This document shows positions 34,814 to 39,591 of a DNA stretch of 39,591 nucleotides, one piece after another (position 1 is the first letter of the stretch; the number at the start of each line of letters is the position of its first letter). The translations under genes were made by a program, and so were the position numbers. Below the pieces are notes generated by a model, which worked only from the letters and a program-made list of their open reading frames with translations, had not been told where the DNA came from and ran no database searches. Source of the stretch: Frateuria sp. (GTDB lineage Bacteria; Pseudomonadota; Gammaproteobacteria; Xanthomonadales; Rhodanobacteraceae); the NCBI RefSeq assembly GCF_013362045.1, contig NZ_JABFWW010000299.1, positions 1 through 39,591 of the forward strand, given 5' to 3'.

Positions 34814-36082
34814 TCAGACTGACTCGTTGCACGCAGGCGCGTTCGCATCGCCCCCGCGTATGGGCGCGCCGTCGCCCCCCTGCCGCATGCGCGGCGATGG
34901 GCCGCCATAGGTCATCCAGCGCCACAGCCATTCCAGCGGACCGTAACGAAAGCGCGCCAGCCACAGATGGCTCAGCAGCACCTGGGTGCCGAAAATCAGC
35001 ATCCAGGCCCCGAGCACGCCAGCCATGCCCCAACGAGGCCCCAGGCCCAGCCCGATGCCGTAGAACAGCATGACGCCTAACAGGCTCTGCGACAGATAGT
35101 GTGTCAAGGCCATGCGGCCCACCGGCGCCAGCACGCGCAGCCGGCGCTGCCAGGCGGGGCGCTGGTACAGGAGCACGAAGCCGGCCGCATACCCGATGCC
35201 CAGGGCCAGCGGGGCAATGCCGTCGAGTATGCGAGCAACCAGTTCCCGTGCACCGACGTCGAGTTGCGGCAGCATCGTGCGTGGCGCCGTTCCTGCCCAT
35301 GAAAGCAGCCGCGTGGCCACGCCGATCGATAGACCCCACACGCACAGGCGACGCAGCAGCGGCTGGTGTTCCAGCGGCCGCTGCAGCAGGCCGCGCCGCC
35401 CTGCCCAGAGGCCGAGCAGGAAACGGCCCAGCACGAAGCCCACCAGCGCCAGGCTGGATACGCGTTCCCAGCCCGAAACCACCAGGTTGGCACGTAGCGT
35501 GCGCGTCCACGAGGTCGATGTGAACGCCGCGGCGCTGGCTGCGGACACCTCGGCCTGCCCCGGCATGGCCGACAGCAACGGATGCATCCATGGCTTGAGC
35601 AGCGAAGGCAGCGCCACCGCGGTGACGAGGCCCAGTGCGACCAGCACGCGATCGGGCAACCGCGCGAACGCCAGCATCAGCAGGCCGACCACTGCATAGG
35701 TCAGCAGGATGTCGCCCCACCAGACGAAGAAGCCGTGCACGGCGCCGATGGCGGCCAGCACCAGCAGCCGACGGGCATACCGCGCGATCCCGCCAGCGCC
35801 GCGCGCCCGGGCGCGCTCGAGCTGCAGCATGAAACCCAGGCCGAACAGCAGGGAAAAGAGCGTAATGAACTTGATGTTGACCAGCAGCTCCGTCACCGCG
35901 ACGGCCACGCCATCGAACGCAGCGGTCGGCAGGGTGGCCTGCCGCGAAGCGGGAAGCAGGGCGTAGACGCTCAGGTATTCGAGATTGACCAGCAACACGC
36001 CGGCGAGCGCGAATCCCCGTAGGGCGTCGATCAGCGTGTAACGCTCCTCTGGCGCAACGGGACCTGCGAGAGATGCCTGCAT
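34814..36082 (-). CDS. DUF418 family inner-membrane protein (YeiB-like)
   Basis: A 422-residue integral membrane protein with about nine or ten hydrophobic segments. It begins after a short cytoplasmic N-terminus with RYTLIDALRGFALAGVLLVNL, the typical start of DUF418/acyltransferase-3-like proteins. The C-terminal block GRMALTHYLSQSLLGVMLFYG and the final LSHLWLARFRYGPLEWLWRW are the DUF418 signature. The function of the family is unknown; a transport or acyl transfer role is conceivable. ATG 36080-36082 has AGGA upstream and matches the family; the frame is open much further upstream (see the relic). It lies 165 bases upstream of the borosin-type methyltransferase on the same strand; that gap holds no recognised gene. 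Confidence 0.85.
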   Translation of the reverse strand: MQASLAGPVAPEERYTLIDALRGFALAGVLLVNLEYLSVYALLPASRQATLPTAAFDGVAVAVTELLVNIKFITLFSLLFGLGFMLQLERARARGAGGIARYARRLLVLAAIGAVHGFFVWWGDILLTYAVVGLLMLAFARLPDRVLVALGLVTAVALPSLLKPWMHPLLSAMPGQAEVSAASAAAFTSTSWTRTLRANLVVSGWERVSSLALVGFVLGRFLLGLWAGRRGLLQRPLEHQPLLRRLCVWGLSIGVATRLLSWAGTAPRTMLPQLDVGARELVARILDGIAPLALGIGYAAGFVLLYQRPAWQRRLRVLAPVGRMALTHYLSQSLLGVMLFYGIGLGLGPRWGMAGVLGAWMLIFGTQVLLSHLWLARFRYGPLEWLWRWMTYGGPSPRMRQGGDGAPIRGGDANAPACNESV

Positions 36083-36390
36083 GCGTGAATCCTGAAGGTG
36101 CTCGCTTGATTTTGCCACCTCCGGCTGCGTTTTCTCCTCCAAACCGGAGCCGCCGCCCGGGGGCAAGCTCTTGTTTATCGCACCGCCGATCGGTACCAGG
36201 ATGCACGCGTCGGCGCCCTGCCAGCCGGTCATGTTCTTGATATGCAGGGAGACATCGTCCGCCTTGAGGAAATTCACCGTCTCGGCCCGGGCAACCGCAG
36301 CGCGAACTCCAGCCGGTAGTCGTGCTCTCGCGGCTGTCACTGCCGCTGAACGCGAAGGCGCCTACAACCGGATGGCCTGCAAGCGGCAGG
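36083..36390 (-). pseudogene. possible frameshifted gene relic upstream of the DUF418 gene
   Basis: The 328-base gap between the DUF418 gene and the CsbD-like gene has coding-like minus-strand sequence. In frame with DUF418 and without stop, about 36120-36290 reads VNFLKADDVSLHIKNMTGW and GADACILVPIGGAINKSLPP, with codon-position bias like a real gene. A neighbouring frame just upstream gives AFAFSGSDSRE and HDYRLEFALRLP. The two parts look like one protein split by a frameshift. I do not recognise the family. Alternatively it is a long N-terminal extension of the DUF418 protein. Nothing else is seen in this stretch. Confidence 0.35.
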
Positions 36391-36410
36391 CGCCGAGGAC
36401 ACGCACAGCC

Positions 36411-36590
36411 ATGAACGACGACCGCATCGAAGGCACCAAGCACCAGGTCAAGGGCGCGATCAAGGAAGGGGTCGGCAAGCTCACCAGCGACACACCCAAG
36501 CGGGTGGCCGGCAACCTGGAGAAGAACGCCGGCAAGGTGCAGAAGGAGATCGGCAAGACGCAGGAGGACATCCGCGACGAGAACGAGTGA
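36411..36590 (+). CDS. CsbD family stress-response protein
   Basis: A 59-residue hydrophilic, lysine- and glutamate-rich protein: MNDDRIEGTKHQVKGAIKEG, then VGKLTSDTPKRVAGNLEKNA and a C-terminal repeat-like helix GKVQKEIGKTQEDI. This is the CsbD pattern (G-xx-hQxKGxxKExxGKlT). Members are induced by general or osmotic stress; the molecular role is unknown. The start ATG 36411 is the family start; the Shine-Dalgarno is not clear. The next gene also encodes a stress-type protein. Confidence 0.88.
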   Translation: MNDDRIEGTKHQVKGAIKEGVGKLTSDTPKRVAGNLEKNAGKVQKEIGKTQEDIRDENE

Positions 36591-36699
36591 CCGCGGAACG
36601 CGCCATAACAATCGACGCACGCACTGCTCACCCGGCGGGGCGAAAGATGCCGCTGACGCCCCGTCGTGCGCTGGCGGGGCCTTCGCCCGGGAGGCTTCC

Positions 36700-37209
36700 A
36701 TGAAAACCCGCTGCGTATTCAGCACACCTGACCTGGCCACCGCGCGCACCGCCATGATGGTCGCCCGGCAGGCCGGCATTCCCGATGACGACATCTCGCT
36801 GATCGCCCGCGAGGACATCGAGCTGCAACAGATCCCCGACCACCTGATGATCGGGCGCACCGACTTCTACCCCGCCGCCGCGCGCGGCGTAGCCTGCGGC
36901 GGGGGTGCCGGCATGCTGCTCGGCCTGATCGCCGTGGCCGTTCCGCCACTGGGCGTGACGGTGGCCGGCGCCATCGCCATTGCACTGGCCGGCGCCGCGG
37001 TCGGCTGCTGGACGGGTGCGTTGGTCGGCCTGGACGTGCCCGATGCCGTGCACCGCAAATTCAAGGACGAGATCGAGGCAGGGCGGATCCTGCTCGTGCT
37101 CGACGCCAGCAAGGAGCGCCTCGCGGTGGCCGGCCCGGCGGTGCTGGCGAGCGGCGCCAGACACCTGCCGCTGCATGCGCATCCGGAGGTGCCGCAGCTG
37201 GCCGCATAG
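36700..37209 (+). CDS. conserved membrane protein with glycine-rich hydrophobic core
   Basis: A 169-residue protein with an N-terminal alpha/beta segment (MKTRCVFSTPDLATARTAMM, then DDDISLIAREDI). It continues with two adjacent glycine/alanine-rich hydrophobic helices (about residues 64-112, GGGAGMLLGLIAVAVPPLG and AIAIALAGAAVGCWTGALVG) and a C-terminal segment with RILLVLDASKER. This layout is seen in DUF1269-like and general-stress membrane proteins of Xanthomonadales. Function unknown. ATG 36700 follows GGGAGG closely, so the start is firm. It converges with rlmH. Confidence 0.7.
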   Translation: MKTRCVFSTPDLATARTAMMVARQAGIPDDDISLIAREDIELQQIPDHLMIGRTDFYPAAARGVACGGGAGMLLGLIAVAVPPLGVTVAGAIAIALAGAAVGCWTGALVGLDVPDAVHRKFKDEIEAGRILLVLDASKERLAVAGPAVLASGARHLPLHAHPEVPQLAA

Positions 37210-37226
37210 CCCGGTGCCAGGGCCAC

Positions 37227-37697
37227 CTATGCCCGATGGTACGGATGCCCGGCCAGCAGCGTGCTGGCACGGTAGATCTGCTCGATGACCACCAGGCGCA
37301 CCAGCATGTGCGGCAACGTCAGCGGACCCAGCGACCAGCGCTGGTCGGCCCGCGCAAGCACGTCAGCGGCATGCCCGTCGGGACCTCCGATCAGGAACGC
37401 CAGGTCGCGTCCGGCCATGCGCCAGTTCGCCAGCTGCGCGGCCAAATCCTCGCTGGACCAGGTCTTGCCGCGGCCATCCAGCGCGATCACGTGGGTATCG
37501 CGCGACAGCGCCGCGAGGATCGCGGCGCCCTCATCCTGCATCGCACGCGCGTCGTCGCGGCCCTTGCCGCGCGCGCCGGGTTTCAGCTCGACCAGTTCGA
37601 GCGGCAGCTCGTGCGAGAGGCGCTTGCAGTATTCGGCGAAGCCCTCGGCCACCCAGCCGGGCATGCGTTCGCCGATGGCGATCAGGCGGGTGCGCAC
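37227..37697 (-). CDS. rlmH: 23S rRNA (pseudouridine1915-N3)-methyltransferase RlmH
   Basis: Methylates pseudouridine 1915 of 23S rRNA in the assembled 70S ribosome. The 156-residue SPOUT protein starts (V/M)RTRLIAIGERMPGWV and has the SAM-binding LIGGPDGH and ADQRWSLGPLTLPH, ending IYRASTLLAGHPYHRA, all diagnostic. The start codon is GTG 37695-37697, fixed by the conserved N-terminus. It follows rsfS by 42 bases, the usual rsfS-rlmH pairing. Confidence 0.96.
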   Translation of the reverse strand: MRTRLIAIGERMPGWVAEGFAEYCKRLSHELPLELVELKPGARGKGRDDARAMQDEGAAILAALSRDTHVIALDGRGKTWSSEDLAAQLANWRMAGRDLAFLIGGPDGHAADVLARADQRWSLGPLTLPHMLVRLVVIEQIYRASTLLAGHPYHRA

Positions 37698-37739
37698 GCT
37701 TCAGGGAAACCGGGCTGCGCGCAGACCAGGCAAAGCACG

Positions 37740-38147
37740 TCAGCCGGCGTTCGCCGCATCCATGCCCGGCTCGCGGTCGCCCACCGTCCACAGCCGTTCC
37801 AGGCCGTAGAACTCGCGGATGCGCGGCAGCATGACGTGCACGATCACGTCGCCCAGGTCGACCAGCACCCACTCGGCCTCCTGCTCGCCCTCGACGCCCA
37901 GCGGCATGACGCCGGCCTTCTTGGCGAACTTGACCACTTCGTCGGCGATCGACTTGACGTGGCGGGCCGAGGTGCCCGAGGCGATCACCAGCAGGTCGGC
38001 GATGGAGGTCTTGCCGCGGACGTCGATCTCGCGGATGTCCTTGGCCTTGAGCTCTTCCAGCGCGTCGATCACGTGCTTGCGGAGTTGCTGGGCGTCGGCG
38101 GGCTTCCTGGCGACGAGGGAAGGCTGGCTGCGGGGAGACGTACTCAA
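37740..38147 (-). CDS. rsfS: ribosomal silencing factor RsfS
   Basis: Binds L14 and blocks subunit joining during starvation. The 135-residue protein has the core [40 protein letters not shown] and [14 protein letters not shown] typical of RsfS/Iojap. The start is TTG 38145-38147, with GAGG about nine bases upstream; there is no suitable ATG. The first 20 residues are variable. It is paired with rlmH downstream, while nadD, its frequent neighbour, is not adjacent here: the upstream gene is a nitronate monooxygenase. Confidence 0.94.
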   Translation of the reverse strand: MSTSPRSQPSLVARKPADAQQLRKHVIDALEELKAKDIREIDVRGKTSIADLLVIASGTSARHVKSIADEVVKFAKKAGVMPLGVEGEQEAEWVLVDLGDVIVHVMLPRIREFYGLERLWTVGDREPGMDAANAG

Positions 38148-38222
38148 GCGGAAGTGCCTCGGGGCGTGCGTAGGGCGCGGAATGGCGCAGGGGCAGTATA
38201 ACCGCGCCGCTTCAACGGCACG

Positions 38223-39287
38223 TCAAGCGAGCGCGCGACGGGCCGCGGCGTACTCGGCCATCAGCACGCCGACCAGCTCTGCAGCGGGCATCGGTCGCAC
38301 CCTCGCTGCCGCCTGCCCGCACCATTCGGAAAGCAGGTCGCCGCGCCCCGCGATGGCCGCCGCGCGACGCAGCGGCGCGGTCAGCGCATTGAGGACCGGG
38401 TACGGCGGAAGCTGCCCGGCGAACGGCCCCATCGCCTCCACGAAGCGGTTGCGCAAGCCGCGCGCGGCGCGGCCGGAGAAGCTGTAGATGGTGCCGATGC
38501 GGTGATCCTCGGCCATCGGCAGGTCCTCTTTCCATGCCTGCGCCGCGGCCGATTCCGGGCAGGCGAGAAAAGCCGTGCCGAGCTGGCTGGCATCCGCGCC
38601 CAGCACGTGCGCGGCCAACATGCCCCGTCCGTCCATGATGCCGCCTGCGGCGATCACCGGGATGTCCACCGCGGCGGCGGCCGAGGGCAGCAGCGCGAAC
38701 AGTCCGATGAGTGCCTCTTCCGGCGCATGCAGGAAGGTGCCACGATGGCCGCCGGCCTCGGCGCCCTGCACGCATACCGCATCGGCGCCGCGCCTGGCCC
38801 AGGCCCGTGCCTCGGCCACGCTGGTGGCGGTGCCCGCCACGCGGATGTCCAGCGCCTGCTGCCTGCGCGCGTCGGCCTCATCGAGCAGGTCGAAAGCGAA
38901 GCTCGCCACCGCCGGGCGCGCCTCGCGAAGGGCGGCAAGCTGGTCGGAGAAAACCGGCGCCCAGCGCGGGGGCCGCTGCGTACGCACGGCCAGGCCTTCG
39001 CGCTCCATCAGCGCATCCAGCCGACGGCGGGTCGCGTCCACCTGCGCCTCGTCCACCTCGAAGGCATCGGGCAGCACGAACAGATTGATGGCGAAGGGCC
39101 GGTCGGTGACCGTACGGATCTGTGCTGCCTGGTCGAGCAGCGCCTGCGGCTCCAGGTAGCCCGCGCCGAGCGAGCCCAAGCCGCCGGCGCCGCTCACCGC
39201 AGCGACCAGCGCCGGCGTGTTGGAGCCGGCCATCGGCGCCTGGATCAGCGGATGCTCGACACCCAGCGAACCGAGAAAGGCGGACAT
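38223..39287 (-). CDS. nitronate monooxygenase (2-nitropropane dioxygenase family)
   Basis: An FMN-dependent TIM-barrel enzyme that oxidises propionate 3-nitronate and similar nitronates. The 354-residue protein shows HPLIQAPMAGSNTP at the N-terminus, the GAEAGGHRGTF phosphate-binding region with the catalytic-type histidine near residue 185, and IAAGGIMDGRGMLAAHVLGA for FMN phosphate binding. ATG 39285-39287 has GGAG nine bases upstream. Substrate cannot be fixed from sequence; an enoyl-ACP reductase-like or other FMN role is an alternative within the family. Confidence 0.88.
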   Translation of the reverse strand: MSAFLGSLGVEHPLIQAPMAGSNTPALVAAVSGAGGLGSLGAGYLEPQALLDQAAQIRTVTDRPFAINLFVLPDAFEVDEAQVDATRRRLDALMEREGLAVRTQRPPRWAPVFSDQLAALREARPAVASFAFDLLDEADARRQQALDIRVAGTATSVAEARAWARRGADAVCVQGAEAGGHRGTFLHAPEEALIGLFALLPSAAAAVDIPVIAAGGIMDGRGMLAAHVLGADASQLGTAFLACPESAAAQAWKEDLPMAEDHRIGTIYSFSGRAARGLRNRFVEAMGPFAGQLPPYPVLNALTAPLRRAAAIAGRGDLLSEWCGQAAARVRPMPAAELVGVLMAEYAAARRALA

Positions 39288-39327
39288 GGCGGACTCCTGT
39301 GCGGTGAGCCGCCATTGTCGCGCCGGA

Positions 39328-39591
39328 TCACCACGCGCGGCAGGGAGGCTCGCCGGCCAGCGCATGCAGGCGTTCCACCGCCAGCTCCAACGCCGGTGCC
39401 ATGACCGCGCCACGCTGCGTAAACAGATCGGCGAGCAGGCGGTAGTAGGTCAGCGTGCCGCCGCGCCCGCCGGTGAAGCGCTCGAACACCCGCCGGCCGA
39501 CCTGCGGACTCTCGAGGTCGTCCAGGATGGCGCGGACGAACGTCTCATCCCGCGCGACGTCCGGCGCCCGCGGAAAGCAGCCTCCCGCCCA
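39328..39591 (-). CDS. C-terminal end of an unidentified protein, cut by window edge
   Basis: An open frame of 87 codons runs from the right edge to TGA 39328-39330, ending 40 bases before the nitronate monooxygenase start. It reads, for example, DETFVRAILDDLESPQVGRR, VFERFTGGRGGTLTYYRLLA and LELAVERLHALAG, mostly helical and without membrane segments or motifs I recognise. Codon choice matches its neighbours. The product cannot be named from the visible part. Confidence 0.5.
   Translation of the reverse strand, partial: WAGGCFPRAPDVARDETFVRAILDDLESPQVGRRVFERFTGGRGGTLTYYRLLADLFTQRGAVMAPALELAVERLHALAGEPPCRAW

Overview
The window is ordinary high-GC chromosome of a gammaproteobacterium of the order Xanthomonadales, most likely family Rhodanobacteraceae (Dyella/Rhodanobacter/Frateuria type). 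The evidence is the Xanthomonas-style arginine pathway through N-acetylcitrulline (argF'-argG-argE'-argB-argC-argH, with argB fused to an acetyltransferase domain), a FimX-type c-di-GMP receptor, a zinc-less DksA with a histone-H1-like tail, and the neighbourhood mtaD-yciI-ubiG-gph-squalene synthase-like. No insertion sequence, prophage, CRISPR array, tRNA or rRNA was recognised.

Layout. 1-7.4 kb: the arginine operon on the minus strand, ending in a truncated argH at the left edge. It is preceded by a promoter, tandem GGACGTCC palindromes and a leader that looks like a ribosome-stalling attenuator with an Arg-containing peptide. Palindromic REP-like repeats have colonised the operon, one in frame inside argE'. 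7.4-12.1 kb: a glycine-zipper envelope protein, cysS, sufE, dksA, yidD and a decayed dihydroorotase gene. 12.2-17.2 kb: folE2, then a translationally coupled minus-strand cluster (mtaD, yciI, ubiG, gph, squalene synthase-like). 17.2-21.1 kb: efp divergent from its modifying enzyme gene epmB, then fimX. 21.2-24.9 kb: the canonical ffh-rpsP-rimM-trmD-rplS translation block. 25-31.6 kb: a cytochrome c assembly-like membrane protein, radA, alr, dnaB (with DnaA-box-like sites upstream), a YbiI-type zinc-finger protein, a Nudix hydrolase and a Mut7-C protein. 36.4-39.6 kb: CsbD-like and membrane stress-type proteins, rlmH, rsfS, a nitronate monooxygenase and a truncated gene.

The most unusual part is 31.6-36.1 kb. 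A minus-strand gene for a tetrapyrrole-methylase-fold SAM methyltransferase (33836-34648) is followed by a gene for an 89-residue helical protein ending in a short hydrophobic stretch and a very acidic tail (33445-33714). The methyltransferase closely resembles, from memory, the split-borosin peptide alpha-N-methyltransferase SonM of Shewanella, and the small protein resembles its precursor SonA. I interpret the pair as a split borosin RiPP locus, in which backbone amides of the small protein's C-terminal core would be N-methylated. A TPR-GGDEF diguanylate cyclase gene follows 36 bases downstream and a DUF418-type membrane protein gene lies upstream, so all four could be one transcription unit.

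All similarity statements come from reading the translations and from memory of the families; no database search was run.
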